Assembly (NCBI RefSeq): GCF_004014875.1 | Contig: NZ_CP034929.1 | Coordinates: 3,162,001-3,226,000 of the forward strand | Source of the DNA: Nocardioides yefusunii | Lineage (GTDB): Bacteria > Actinomycetota > Actinomycetes > Propionibacteriales > Nocardioidaceae | Length of the DNA: 64,000 nt | Direction: 5' to 3' | Shown here: positions 1-8,885 of the stretch, piece by piece | Position numbering within the stretch: the first letter of the stretch is position 1 | Layout: every line of letters begins with the position of its first letter | The notes under the pieces: generated by a model | What the model was told of the DNA's origin: nothing | Database searches by the model: none | Seen by the model: only the letters and a program-made list of their open reading frames with translations | Translations under genes and position numbers: made by a program

Positions 1-1077
1 GTGGAGGTGACCACCGGCGACCTCGCCGGCGACCTGCACGCGCTGGCCGTCTGCCTCGTCGACGAGCTCCTCGACCTCGATGCCCCTGCGGCGGTCTCCT
101 GGACCGGCGGGGTCCGTACCGCCCGCGTGGCGGGCCCGGCGATCGACCTCGAACAGCGAGTTTCGTCGCTCGGTCTGGATGCAGAGTCCGTCGTCGTCCT
201 GACCGGCGGCGCCCGGGGCATCACCGCCCGGATCGCGGAGGGCATCGCCCGGACCACACCGTGCCGTCTCGTCCTGGTGGGTCGTTCGCCCGCCCCGTCG
301 GGCGCCGAGGACCCCCGTCTTCGCGGCACCGACGACGCGCTCGCGCTACGCCGACGGATCCTCGAGAACGCCTCCTCCGACGGCGTGAAACTGACCCCCG
401 CCGAGGTCGAGAAGCAGGTCTCCGCGGTGATCGCCGACCGCGAGGTGACCGCGACCCTGGCGCTGCTGCGCGAGCTGGGTTCGGATGCTGAGTACGTCTC
501 GATGGACGTGCGTTCCCCCGGCTTCGGTGCACTGCTCGACGCCCTGCACGGCACCTTCGGACGCCTCGACGGCGTGATCCACGGCGCTGGCGTCCTCGAC
601 GACCGTCTGGTCCGCGACAAGACCGCCGAGGGCTTCGATCGGGTGTTCGGCACCAAGGTCGAGGGCGCCCGCGCGATCCTGGACCGGCAGCACCTGGGGA
701 TGCGGTTCGTGGTCCTCTTCGGCTCGGTCTCCGGGGTCTTCGGCAACAAGGGCCAGGTCGACTACGCGGCCGCCAACGACGCCCTCGACACCCTCGCCCA
801 GATCCACGACGGCCGGCACGGCTGCCACGTGGTCTCCCTGGACTGGGGTCCGTGGGCCGGCGGCGGCATGGTGTCGCCCGAGCTCGAGCGGGAGTACGCA
901 CGCCGCGGCGTCGGCCTCCTCGACTCCGACGACGGTGTCACCGCACTCCTCAACGAGGTGGCCGGTGGTCGGGGCCGTCCCAGCCAGATCGTGGTGATGG
1001 CCGGCGAGCCCGCCGCCTTCGCACCGTCAGTGGCAGGTCGGGGCCGTCGTGCTGCCGACACGGTCGGACAGCCGTGA
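1..1077 (+). CDS. Type I polyketide/PUFA-like synthase, C-terminal ketoreductase part (cut by window edge)
   Basis: The frame is open from the first base, so this is the C-terminal 358 residues of a longer protein. It carries an NADPH-dependent ketoreductase: a Rossmann loop TGGARGITA near residue 68, then the catalytic Ser in LFGSVSGVFG and the Tyr-Asn pair in QVDYAAAN near residue 255. The TGGARGITA form is typical of PfaA, HglE and enediyne-type iterative synthases rather than of modular PKS. It should reduce the beta-ketoacyl chain on a carrier protein. The stop overlaps the next start by 4 bp (GTGA), so the two megaproteins are translationally coupled. The upstream KS, AT and carrier domains expected for this family lie outside the window and cannot be confirmed. 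KR identity is firm; the synthase class is inferred. Confidence 0.85.
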   Translation: MEVTTGDLAGDLHALAVCLVDELLDLDAPAAVSWTGGVRTARVAGPAIDLEQRVSSLGLDAESVVVLTGGARGITARIAEGIARTTPCRLVLVGRSPAPSGAEDPRLRGTDDALALRRRILENASSDGVKLTPAEVEKQVSAVIADREVTATLALLRELGSDAEYVSMDVRSPGFGALLDALHGTFGRLDGVIHGAGVLDDRLVRDKTAEGFDRVFGTKVEGARAILDRQHLGMRFVVLFGSVSGVFGNKGQVDYAAANDALDTLAQIHDGRHGCHVVSLDWGPWAGGGMVSPELEREYARRGVGLLDSDDGVTALLNEVAGGRGRPSQIVVMAGEPAAFAPSVAGRGRRAADTVGQP

Positions 1078-4000
1078 GCCGACGCCGACACCGCACCGGT
1101 GCGGATCCGCACCGCGACGACGTGGCCGTCGTCGGGGTCGCGGGTGTCTTCCCCGGCGCACCGGACGCGGCGACGTTCTGGTCCAACGTGAAGAACGGCG
1201 TCGACGCGATCAGCGATGCCCCGGCCCAGCGGTGGGACCCGGTCTTCCACGACGTCGACGGCAAGAGCGCGGACCGGTTCTACACCCGACGTGGCGGCTT
1301 CGTCGACGAGGTCGCGACCTTCGACCCGTTGGCGTTCGGGATCATGCCGAACGCTGCCGAGTACGCCGAACCCGACCAGTTGCTGGCTCTCTCCGCGGCG
1401 GCGGCAGCACTGTCCGACGCCGGTGACGTGCACGCACGCCTCGACCCCTCACGTGTCGCGGTGCTGCTGGGACGCGGCGGTTACCTGGGTGACGGCGTCG
1501 CCCGCCTCGACCAGCGGGTCCGCACCGCCCAGCAGGTCGTCGAGGTGCTGCGAGCAGTGGTCCCCGGCGTCACCGAGGGGCAGTTGCGTCAGGTCCGGGA
1601 GCAGTTCCACGACGCGTTGGGGCCTGAGCGCCCTGAGGCTTCGATCGGTCTCGTCCCCAACCTCGCGGCGTCACGGATCGCGAACCGTTTCGACTTCCAC
1701 GGCCCGGCCTACACCGTCGACGCAGCGTGCGCGTCGTCGTTGATCGCGGTCTCCCAGGCCTGCGACCTGCTGCGTTCGGACCGCGCCGACCTGGTGCTCG
1801 CCGGCGGCGTCCACCACTGCCACGACCTCACGTTGTGGAGCGTCTTCACCCAACTCCGCGCCTTGTCCCCCTCGGGCGGGATCCGCCCGTTCTCCGCCGA
1901 CGCCGACGGGATCCTGATCGGCGAGGGCACCGGCATCCTGGCGCTGCGTCGTTGGGAGGACGCCGTGCGTGACGGTGACCGGGTCTACGCGGTGATCCGC
2001 GGATCCGGTGTGGCCTCCGACGGACGCGCCTCGACCCCGATGAGCCCGGTGCAGTCGGGCCAGGTCGCCGCGGTGACCGCCGCATGGCGTCAGGCCGGCC
2101 TCGACCCCGCCGCAGCGGGCCTGGTCGAGGCCCACGGCACCGCGACCCCGCTGGGCGACCGCACCGAGATCGCGACCCTGCGTGAGGTGTTCGGCGACTC
2201 CGGCGCCCCGATCGGGCTGGGTTCGGTGAAGTCGATGATCGGGCACGCGATGCCTGCTGCGGGCGCCGCCGGGCTGGTGAAGACGGCGTTGGCGCTGCAC
2301 GAGAAGGTGCTTCCCCCGACGCTGCACGCCGACACCCCGCACCCTGATCTGGCCGGGTCGCGTCTGGAACTCGTCGGTGCACTGCGCCCGTGGGACATCC
2401 CCACGCAGGGCCCGCGCCTGGCCGGTGTCAACGCGTTCGGATTCGGCGGGATCAACGCTCACGTCGTGCTGTCCGAAGCCCCCACCAGCGCTGCTTCGGC
2501 GGCGTTCCCGGGCGCGAACTCCCGCGCGGTCGACCCCGACGAGACGGTGCTGATGCTGGCCGGTGTCGACGCCGACGACCTGATCGCCCAGCTCGACGCC
2601 CTCGTGGCTGCCTCGCCGGACGGAGTCGCGACGTCGTCGTCTGTCCCGACCGGTGGACCGGCGCGTCTGGCAGTGGTCGCCCCCGATGCGAAGCGGATGA
2701 CGCTGGCCCGCAAGGTGCTGGCGCGCGGCACCGCATTCCGGGGCCGCAACGACGTCTGGTTCGACCCGACCGGCCTGCTACACCCCGACGCAGGCGACGG
2801 CAAGGTCGCGTTCCTCTTCCCCGGCGTCGAGCCGGAGTTCGACCCCCGGGTCGACGACGTCGCCGAGCGGTTCGGGCTGGTCTGGGAAGGCTTCAGTTCC
2901 ACCGACGCCGGGCTGCAGACCCAGGGCCGCGGCATCGTCAACGTCGGACGTCTCCTGGCTGCCGCTCTCGACCGTCTCGGCGTGCAGGCCGACCTGATGG
3001 CCGGCCACAGCCTCGGTGAGTGGACCGGTCAGATCGTGTCCGGGATCGTCCCGCACGCCAGCGTCGACGATCTGCTCGCCTCCCTGCGCCCCGACGCCCT
3101 GGAGGTGCCCGACGTCGTCTTCGTCGCCCTCGGTGGCGGCGCCGGAGTGGCCCAGGAGATCGCCGACACCCTCCCTGACACCTACGTCTCCCACGACAAC
3201 TGCACCCGCCAGTCGGTGATCTGCTGCCGTCCTGAGCAGGCTCCCGCGGTGCTGGAGAACGCCAAGGCCCGCAAGGTGATGGCGCAGGAACTGCCGTTCC
3301 GTTCGGGCTTCCACTCCCCGCTCTTCGAACCGTTCGCCCAGGGTGTGCTGCGCGAATTCGGCAGCGTGCCGCTGAACCCGGCGCAGGTGCCGATGTGGTC
3401 GGCGACGACGCTGGCGCCCTACCCCGACGACCGCGACGAGATCCTCGCGTTGGGCGGACGTCATCTGGTGGAGCAGGTCCGGTTCCGCGAACTCACCGAG
3501 AAGCTGCACGCCGGGGGCGTACGCGCGTTCGTGCAGGTCGGTTCCGGCAGCCTCACCGGTTTCCTCGACGACACCCTGCGCGACGTCGACGTCCTCACCG
3601 TCTCCGCTCTCAGCGCCCCCGGCGCGCGGGTCAGCACCACCGGGCTGGGACAGCTGCGTCGGGTGGCGGCGGCGCTCTGGTCGGCTGGCCTCGACCTCGA
3701 CCTGTCGCTGCTCGGCCACCCGGGGGCGGAGGTCGCTGCGACTGGGGCGGGCCCGCGGCCGGTCCCGGTGGGGCGTGCGACGCGACTGCGGATGGGGGCG
3801 CCGCTGGTGCGGGACCTGACGCCGCTCGACCTCGGCGCGGTTGTTCCTGCCACCCCTGCCATCCCTGCCACCCCTGCCGCTGCCGCTGCGGGACGTCATC
3901 AGATTCCGGTGCCAGGGCCCTCGATTCCTATGACGTCCGCCGACGTGAACGGCTCGGGGCCGGTGGTCTCGGAGTTCGCCGCGCTGGTCCAAGAGGCCAC

Positions 4001-5780
4001 AGCCGCGGCGCAGCAGGTGATCGCGGCCGCTGCGGCCGCACCCGTGCGTCCCCGTCCCACGCCGGTCGCAGCACCGCCGGCCCGCCGGCTCACGCCCGTC
4101 GCGAGCGAACGCGAAACCCTCGTGCCGCTCTCGGTCGAGGCCCAGCCGTGGTGGGGCGACCACGCCTTCTACCCGCAGCAGCCCGGCTGGCCGGTGCTGG
4201 AGGACCGCTTCCCGCTGGTTCCGTTGACGGGCCTGGTCGAGATGATGGGCGACGCCGCCCGTGAACTCGTGCCGGGCAGCGTCGTGGTGTCGATCAGTGA
4301 CGTCCGTGCGTTCCGGTGGCTCGCCGTCGAACCGGCGGTCGAGGCCCGTCTGGTGGCGAAGATCGACGACGACGCCAGCGCCGCCGCGCGCGCCGTCCAC
4401 GGCCCGGACACGTTCGTCGTGCGGACGTCGTTCGAGGGGCACTGCCGCGCCGTCGTCACCCTCAGCGGCGCGCACCCGGCCGCGCCGGCCCCCGCTGCGC
4501 CCCCGGTCACCGGCGTGATCGACCGGGCGTGGACCCCTGAGACGATCTACCCCGACGGGCACCTCTTCCACGGTCCCGCCTACCAAGGGATCGTCTCGAT
4601 GGAGGCGTTCGGCGTCAACGGCGCTGCTGGCCACCTGCTCACCAAGCCCTACCCGGGGTCGCTGCTCGACAACGCCGGGCAGATCTTCGGCCTCTGGGTC
4701 GCGGCGCGCGCCGACAAGGACCGTCTGGTGCTGCCGACCAGCGTCGACGAGTTCGCGTTCTTCGGCGAACACCCGACGACGGGCACGCGGGTCAACTGCG
4801 TCGTCACGATCACCGAGGTCGCCGAGACGTTCGTCCGCGCGGATCTCGAACTCACCGTCGAGGGACGGGTCTGGTGTCGGATCTCGGGCTGGGAGGACCG
4901 TCGTTTCCAGTCCGACGACCGCCTCTTCATGGTGCTGCGTGAACCCGGTGAACGGCTCCTGGCCCTGCCGCGCCCGGGAGGATGGTTCCTCACCGTCGAG
5001 GGCTGGCCCGACTCCGCCTCCCGCGAGGTCGTGATGCGGCGATTCCTGCGGCAGGACGAACGCGGCGACCACATGTCCCGCAACCCGCGCAGTCAGCGCG
5101 CACGCCTGCTGGGCCGGATCTCAGCGAAGGACGCCGTCCGCGACCTCGCGTTCGACGCGGGTGTGGCCCGGGTCTTCCCGGCCGAGGTCGCGATCGACAA
5201 CGACGACGCCGGACGCCCTGTGGTGCGCACCGAACTGCCCGGCACCGACAGGGTCGAGGTGTCGATCTCGCACACCCTGGGTGGACGTCCGCCGGCCGGC
5301 AAGGTCGCGGGCAACGCGGCGGCCGTCGGTGTCGGGGTCGCGATCGCGTCCCGCGACGGACTACCGGGGATCGACGTCGAACGGGTCGCGGAACGCTCCA
5401 CGACGTTCGAGAACGCCGCCCTCACCGCGGCGGAGAAATCGCTGGTCGGGACGTACGTCCGCAGCCTCGACGCCGACACCGGACGGCTCTGCCGCGACCG
5501 CGAACTCACCCGCTGGTGGGCCGCCAAGGAGGCCGCTGCGAAGGCCAACGGAACCGGCCTGCAGGGACGCCCGCACGACTTCGAGGTCCACGAGGTCCGG
5601 CCGGCCCCCAGCGCCGAGGACCCGCTCCGCGTCGACCTGCTCGTCGGCGACCGCTGGATCGCCACCACGTCCTTGGTCCTCGACGGCGTCCGCGTCGTCG
5701 AGCCCACCCCAGAAGCCATCACCGTGACGCCGGACGTCACGCCTCATGAGGAGTACATCGTTGCCTGGACAGACCGCTGA
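1074..5780 (+). CDS. Iterative type I synthase: KS-AT-DH-phosphopantetheinyl transferase
   Basis: A 1568-residue megaprotein from a GTG start that overlaps the preceding stop. Domains in order: ketosynthase with the catalytic triad Cys219 (DAACASS), His354 (HGTATPLGD) and His391 (KSMIGHAM), residues about 15-460; acyltransferase with Ser646 (GHSLGEW) and a downstream GFHSP, about 555-870; an Ala/Pro-rich linker with repeated PATPA units, about 915-1010; a double-hotdog dehydratase with His1030 (GDHAF) and Asp1199 (LLDNAGQ); and a C-terminal Sfp-type 4'-phosphopantetheinyl transferase with GIDVERV (Asp1434) and WWAAKEAAAK (Glu1486). All catalytic residues look intact. The protein has no carrier domain, so it probably works with the separate ACP that follows and with the upstream synthase. 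The built-in PPTase should activate these carriers. The architecture recalls PUFA/HglE-type synthases; the product is unknown. Confidence 0.9.
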   Translation: MSRRRHRTGADPHRDDVAVVGVAGVFPGAPDAATFWSNVKNGVDAISDAPAQRWDPVFHDVDGKSADRFYTRRGGFVDEVATFDPLAFGIMPNAAEYAEPDQLLALSAAAAALSDAGDVHARLDPSRVAVLLGRGGYLGDGVARLDQRVRTAQQVVEVLRAVVPGVTEGQLRQVREQFHDALGPERPEASIGLVPNLAASRIANRFDFHGPAYTVDAACASSLIAVSQACDLLRSDRADLVLAGGVHHCHDLTLWSVFTQLRALSPSGGIRPFSADADGILIGEGTGILALRRWEDAVRDGDRVYAVIRGSGVASDGRASTPMSPVQSGQVAAVTAAWRQAGLDPAAAGLVEAHGTATPLGDRTEIATLREVFGDSGAPIGLGSVKSMIGHAMPAAGAAGLVKTALALHEKVLPPTLHADTPHPDLAGSRLELVGALRPWDIPTQGPRLAGVNAFGFGGINAHVVLSEAPTSAASAAFPGANSRAVDPDETVLMLAGVDADDLIAQLDALVAASPDGVATSSSVPTGGPARLAVVAPDAKRMTLARKVLARGTAFRGRNDVWFDPTGLLHPDAGDGKVAFLFPGVEPEFDPRVDDVAERFGLVWEGFSSTDAGLQTQGRGIVNVGRLLAAALDRLGVQADLMAGHSLGEWTGQIVSGIVPHASVDDLLASLRPDALEVPDVVFVALGGGAGVAQEIADTLPDTYVSHDNCTRQSVICCRPEQAPAVLENAKARKVMAQELPFRSGFHSPLFEPFAQGVLREFGSVPLNPAQVPMWSATTLAPYPDDRDEILALGGRHLVEQVRFRELTEKLHAGGVRAFVQVGSGSLTGFLDDTLRDVDVLTVSALSAPGARVSTTGLGQLRRVAAALWSAGLDLDLSLLGHPGAEVAATGAGPRPVPVGRATRLRMGAPLVRDLTPLDLGAVVPATPAIPATPAAAAAGRHQIPVPGPSIPMTSADVNGSGPVVSEFAALVQEATAAAQQVIAAAAAAPVRPRPTPVAAPPARRLTPVASERETLVPLSVEAQPWWGDHAFYPQQPGWPVLEDRFPLVPLTGLVEMMGDAARELVPGSVVVSISDVRAFRWLAVEPAVEARLVAKIDDDASAAARAVHGPDTFVVRTSFEGHCRAVVTLSGAHPAAPAPAAPPVTGVIDRAWTPETIYPDGHLFHGPAYQGIVSMEAFGVNGAAGHLLTKPYPGSLLDNAGQIFGLWVAARADKDRLVLPTSVDEFAFFGEHPTTGTRVNCVVTITEVAETFVRADLELTVEGRVWCRISGWEDRRFQSDDRLFMVLREPGERLLALPRPGGWFLTVEGWPDSASREVVMRRFLRQDERGDHMSRNPRSQRARLLGRISAKDAVRDLAFDAGVARVFPAEVAIDNDDAGRPVVRTELPGTDRVEVSISHTLGGRPPAGKVAGNAAAVGVGVAIASRDGLPGIDVERVAERSTTFENAALTAAEKSLVGTYVRSLDADTGRLCRDRELTRWWAAKEAAAKANGTGLQGRPHDFEVHEVRPAPSAEDPLRVDLLVGDRWIATTSLVLDGVRVVEPTPEAITVTPDVTPHEEYIVAWTDR

Positions 5781-6141
5781 GAACCTCGACACCACCATCG
5801 GCACGACCACCAGCACCGCCGCCGACACCTCCCCCGAGGCCGTGCTCGCGCAGCTGGAGGAGATCCTGACCGAGATCGTCGGCGACGACCTGATGCTCGA
5901 CGGCCCGCTCGCCATGGACACCTCGTTCAGCGACGATCTGCAACTGGAGAGCATCGAGTTCGTGGCGCTGTCGGAGGAACTGCTGGCTGCCTACGGCGAG
6001 AAGGTCGACTTCGTGTCGTGGATGTCGGCGATGGACCTCGATCAGGTGGTCGCGTTGACCGCGGGGCAGGTGGTCGACTTCGTCGTGACGTCGCTGGCCG
6101 ACCCCGCCGCTGCCTCCGCTGCTGTCGCGTCGGAGGGCTGA
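5761..6141 (+). CDS. Stand-alone acyl carrier protein
   Basis: A 126-residue protein with an acidic, Thr-rich N-terminal extension followed by an acyl carrier fold. The phosphopantetheine-accepting Ser is in LQLESIEF. I chose the TTG at 5761 because a strong Shine-Dalgarno (GAGGAG at 5748-5753) stands 7 nt before it. An ATG at 5746 in the same frame would give 131 residues and would overlap the synthase gene by 35 bp instead of 20. It is probably charged by the PPTase domain of the preceding protein and carries the growing or finished chain for this synthase. Confidence 0.85.
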   Translation: MPGQTAENLDTTIGTTTSTAADTSPEAVLAQLEEILTEIVGDDLMLDGPLAMDTSFSDDLQLESIEFVALSEELLAAYGEKVDFVSWMSAMDLDQVVALTAGQVVDFVVTSLADPAAASAAVASEG

Positions 6142-6144
6142 TCA

Positions 6145-7107
6145 GTGCCGATGGTGGAGGCCCGCGGGCTGAAGTTCCACACGCAGGTGCTCACCGGGGA
6201 GCCGGCGGTCGACGCCGATGGCAACCCGGTCAAGCGCCCCAAGATCGTGATGCTGCACGGGCTCGTCATCGACAACCTGTCGAGCTGGTTCTACACGCTC
6301 GCGAACCCGCTGGCGGCGCAGGCCGACGTGTACCTGATGGACATGCGTGGCCACGGCCGCACGACGATCCCCGACACCGGGTACAGCGTCGAGGAGAACG
6401 TCCAGGACCTGCTCGCGATGCTGACCGAGTGGGGTCTCGACGACGAGCCGGTGCATTTCTTCGGCAACTCGTTCGGGTGCGTCGTCGGGCTGACGGTGGC
6501 GCAGCGGTTCCCCGAGAAGATCGCGTCGTTGTTCCTGATCGAGGCGCACTTCTCGGTGCCCGGCTGGGGCGAGCAGATGGCGGGTTCGTTGGAGATGGCT
6601 GCGTTCGGGCTCGACGAGGGCGCGGTGCGGGCCTGGCTCGACGCGGAGGCGGACCGCAAGATGTCGCGGCTGGCGATGCGGGCCGAGAAGTTGTTCTTCC
6701 AGACGTCGTTGATCGCCGATCTCAAGGCGGAGCCGTCGATCGGGTGGCTGGCCGAGGTGTCGCGCCCGTTGTACGCGATCTACGGATCGGAGTCCGACAT
6801 CCTCGACCGCGCTCGTGAACTGGACGCCGAGGTGCCCGACTCCACCCTGGAGATCGTCCCGGACTCCTCGCACGCACTGCTGATCGAGAACCCGGGGCTG
6901 ATCAAGGCCAGGGCGATGGCGTGGCTGAATGCGCAGGCCGGCACCACCTACGAGATCGTCGAGGTCGCACCGAAGCACCTGGGCACCTACGGCGCGGTGG
7001 AGCGGATGGAACAGATCGAGCAGATCAAGGCCGAGAGCGCGCAGGGGATGGCCCGGAAGCAGGCGGAAACCGAGGCTGCTGCGTCGGCTGCTGCCGTGGG
7101 TTCCTGA
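6145..7107 (+). CDS. Alpha/beta hydrolase, probable chain-releasing thioesterase or acyl hydrolase
   Basis: A 320-residue alpha/beta-hydrolase fold protein. The nucleophile elbow is GNSFGC, the oxyanion region MLHGLVIDN, the acid is likely Asp in SESDI, and the His lies in SSHALLIE. About 55 extra C-terminal residues are predicted helical and rich in Glu, Ala and Lys, which is unusual for the family. It begins 3 nt after the carrier-protein stop (GTG, with an in-frame ATG at 6151), so it is part of the same transcript. Position between carrier protein and glycosyltransferase suggests release or transfer of the acyl product, but the substrate cannot be read from the sequence. Confidence 0.75.
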   Translation: MPMVEARGLKFHTQVLTGEPAVDADGNPVKRPKIVMLHGLVIDNLSSWFYTLANPLAAQADVYLMDMRGHGRTTIPDTGYSVEENVQDLLAMLTEWGLDDEPVHFFGNSFGCVVGLTVAQRFPEKIASLFLIEAHFSVPGWGEQMAGSLEMAAFGLDEGAVRAWLDAEADRKMSRLAMRAEKLFFQTSLIADLKAEPSIGWLAEVSRPLYAIYGSESDILDRARELDAEVPDSTLEIVPDSSHALLIENPGLIKARAMAWLNAQAGTTYEIVEVAPKHLGTYGAVERMEQIEQIKAESAQGMARKQAETEAAASAAAVGS

Positions 7108-7108
7108 C

Positions 7109-8314
7109 GTGGCACGTTTCCTGTTCGTCGTCCCGCCGTTGACGGGGCACGTGAACCCGACCGTCGTGGTCGCCGCCGAGCTGACCCGCCGCGGTCACGA
7201 GGTGGCGTGGACGGGCTTCCCCGGCAAGGTCGAGGCGTTGCTGCCGACGGGCGCGACGTTCCTCCCCTCGGGCGGGCAGGAATGGACCGAGGCAGTGGAC
7301 CAACGGTTCGCCCGACGCCCCGACCTGCGCGGCGCCGCGGCGTACAAGTTCCTCACCGAGGAGGTCCTGGAACCGCTGTGCCACCTGATGGTTCCGGGCG
7401 TCGAGGACGCGGTCGACGCATGGGAGCCGGACGTCCTCGTCGTCGACCAACAGACGTGGGCGGGTGCGGTGGTGGGGCGTCGTCGTCAGATGTTGTGGGT
7501 GACGTCGGCGACGACGTCGGCCGAGCTGGTCGATCCGTTGGCGGGGTTGCCGAAGGTGACCGAGCAGATCCACGCCTCACGGGTGGCGTTGCAGGTGCAG
7601 TACGGCGTCGATCCCGAGGTCGCCGAGCGTGGCGACATGCGGATCTCGGAGCACTTGGTGCTGGCCTACACCTCGCCGACGTTGGTGGGTGACGGGTTGG
7701 AGGACGTCACCGGGAACGCGGCGGTGGCGTTCGTGGGTTCGGCGACGACCGGACGTACTGAGACGACGCCGTTCGACATGGACCTTCTCGACCCCGACCT
7801 GCCGTTGGTACTGGTGAGTCTGGGGACGTTGAACGCCAACACGGGCGAGAAGTTCTGGCCCATGGCGGCCGAGGCGTTCCGCGGCCAGCCGTGGCAGGCG
7901 GTCTTCGTCGCGCCGCCGGAGATGGTTCCCGACGCGCCCGCCAACGTGGTGGTGGCCGAGCGGGTGCCGCAGTTGGCGCTCCTGGAACGGGCCGCAGCGG
8001 TGGTCTCGCACGCGGGCCACAACACGGTCTGTGAGGCGCTGTCAGCCGGGCTGCCGCTGGTGGTGACCCCGATCCGCGACGACCAGCCGGTGATCGCTGA
8101 CCAAGTGGTGCGAGCCGGCGCGGGGGTACGGGTGAAATTCGCGCGGGTGCGTGCTGAGCAGTTGCGTGCCGCCGTGGCACAGACGCTGACCGACGCCACG
8201 ATGCGGGCGAACGCGCAGGCGTTGGCCGACGAGTTCGCCGGTCTGGGTGGGGCTTCCGCCGCGGCTGAGGCGCTGGAGCAGTTGCTCCTGTCAGCCGCCG
8301 TGGTTGGCCCGTAG
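7109..8314 (+). CDS. GT1 (macrolide/MGT-type) glycosyltransferase
   Basis: A 401-residue GT-B enzyme starting 1 nt after the hydrolase stop (GTG). The N-terminal acceptor domain begins FVVPPLTGHVNPTVVVAAEL, the usual GHVNP start of MGT-family enzymes. The C-terminal nucleotide-sugar domain has HAGHNTVCEALSAGLPLV followed by DDQ, the motif that binds UDP- or dTDP-sugars. It should glycosylate the polyketide or lipid made by the upstream synthase. No deoxysugar genes are in view, so the donor may be a common cellular UDP-sugar or be made outside the window. It is the last gene of the transcript, followed at once by a long inverted repeat. Confidence 0.85.
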   Translation: MARFLFVVPPLTGHVNPTVVVAAELTRRGHEVAWTGFPGKVEALLPTGATFLPSGGQEWTEAVDQRFARRPDLRGAAAYKFLTEEVLEPLCHLMVPGVEDAVDAWEPDVLVVDQQTWAGAVVGRRRQMLWVTSATTSAELVDPLAGLPKVTEQIHASRVALQVQYGVDPEVAERGDMRISEHLVLAYTSPTLVGDGLEDVTGNAAVAFVGSATTGRTETTPFDMDLLDPDLPLVLVSLGTLNANTGEKFWPMAAEAFRGQPWQAVFVAPPEMVPDAPANVVVAERVPQLALLERAAAVVSHAGHNTVCEALSAGLPLVVTPIRDDQPVIADQVVRAGAGVRVKFARVRAEQLRAAVAQTLTDATMRANAQALADEFAGLGGASAAAEALEQLLLSAAVVGP

Positions 8315-8317
8315 ACC

Positions 8318-8376
8318 AACATGCAAAGGTCGGTCGCTGAGCCCCCTGTAAGGCCCCGGCCCGACCTTTGCATGTT
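8318..8376. terminator. Long hairpin between convergent genes
   Basis: A perfect 16-bp inverted repeat: AACATGCAAAGGTCGG at 8318-8333 and its complement at 8361-8376, separated by 27 nt. It lies 4 nt after the glycosyltransferase stop and 12 nt before the end of the convergent oxidoreductase gene, so it probably ends both transcripts. There is no clear T-run on either side. Confidence 0.6.
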
Positions 8377-8388
8377 TGGGTACGTGTC

Positions 8389-8829
8389 TCAGACGCGCTC
8401 GAGCAGGAAGAGCGGGATCTCCCGGTCGGTCTTGACCGCGTACTCGGCGTAGGTGGGCCAGGTCGCGACGGCGTGGTCCCACCACTCAGCACGCTCGGCA
8501 CCTTCGAGGACGCGGGCGCGGTAGGTGTGCTTCTCGGGGCCGTCCTGCAGGTCGACCTCGGGGTGCGCGACGAAGTTGGCGTACCAGGACGGGTGCTCGG
8601 GGGCTCCGCCCTTGGACGCGACCGCGAGGTACTTGCCGTCTCGGGTGACCCGCATGACGGGGTTCTTGCGGAGGTTGCCGGACTTCGCGCCGCGCGAGGT
8701 GATCACGACGACCTTGTCGTCGGTGCCGGGCAGGGTGGTGGCGCGCGTGCCGCCGGACGCCTCGTACTCGGCGACCTGGTCACGGACCCACTGGGCGGGG
8801 CTGGGGACGTACGTTCCTGTCAGAGCCAT
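8389..8829 (-). CDS. Ddn-family F420-dependent nitroreductase/quinone reductase
   Basis: A 146-residue protein of the deazaflavin-dependent nitroreductase family, a split-barrel fold. Typical family strings are VVVITSRGAKSGNLRKNPVMRV and the C-terminal half around WYANFVAHPEVDLQDG. Characterised members use reduced F420 to reduce quinones or nitro compounds at the membrane. Length matches the family. It converges on the biosynthetic cluster but is on the other strand, so a role in that cluster is not implied. It diverges from menB across 56 bp; both genes touch quinone metabolism, which may be coincidental. Confidence 0.85.
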   Translation of the reverse strand: MALTGTYVPSPAQWVRDQVAEYEASGGTRATTLPGTDDKVVVITSRGAKSGNLRKNPVMRVTRDGKYLAVASKGGAPEHPSWYANFVAHPEVDLQDGPEKHTYRARVLEGAERAEWWDHAVATWPTYAEYAVKTDREIPLFLLERV

Positions 8830-8885
8830 GGCTCGAACCTACGTCCCCGTTCAGCTCGTGGGCCAACGGCGATAGCCTGCGCTGC

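Noticed and set aside
2778..5072. 764-codon open frame on the minus strand
   Set aside because: Lies within the synthase megagene, whose KS, AT, DH and PPTase motifs are intact.
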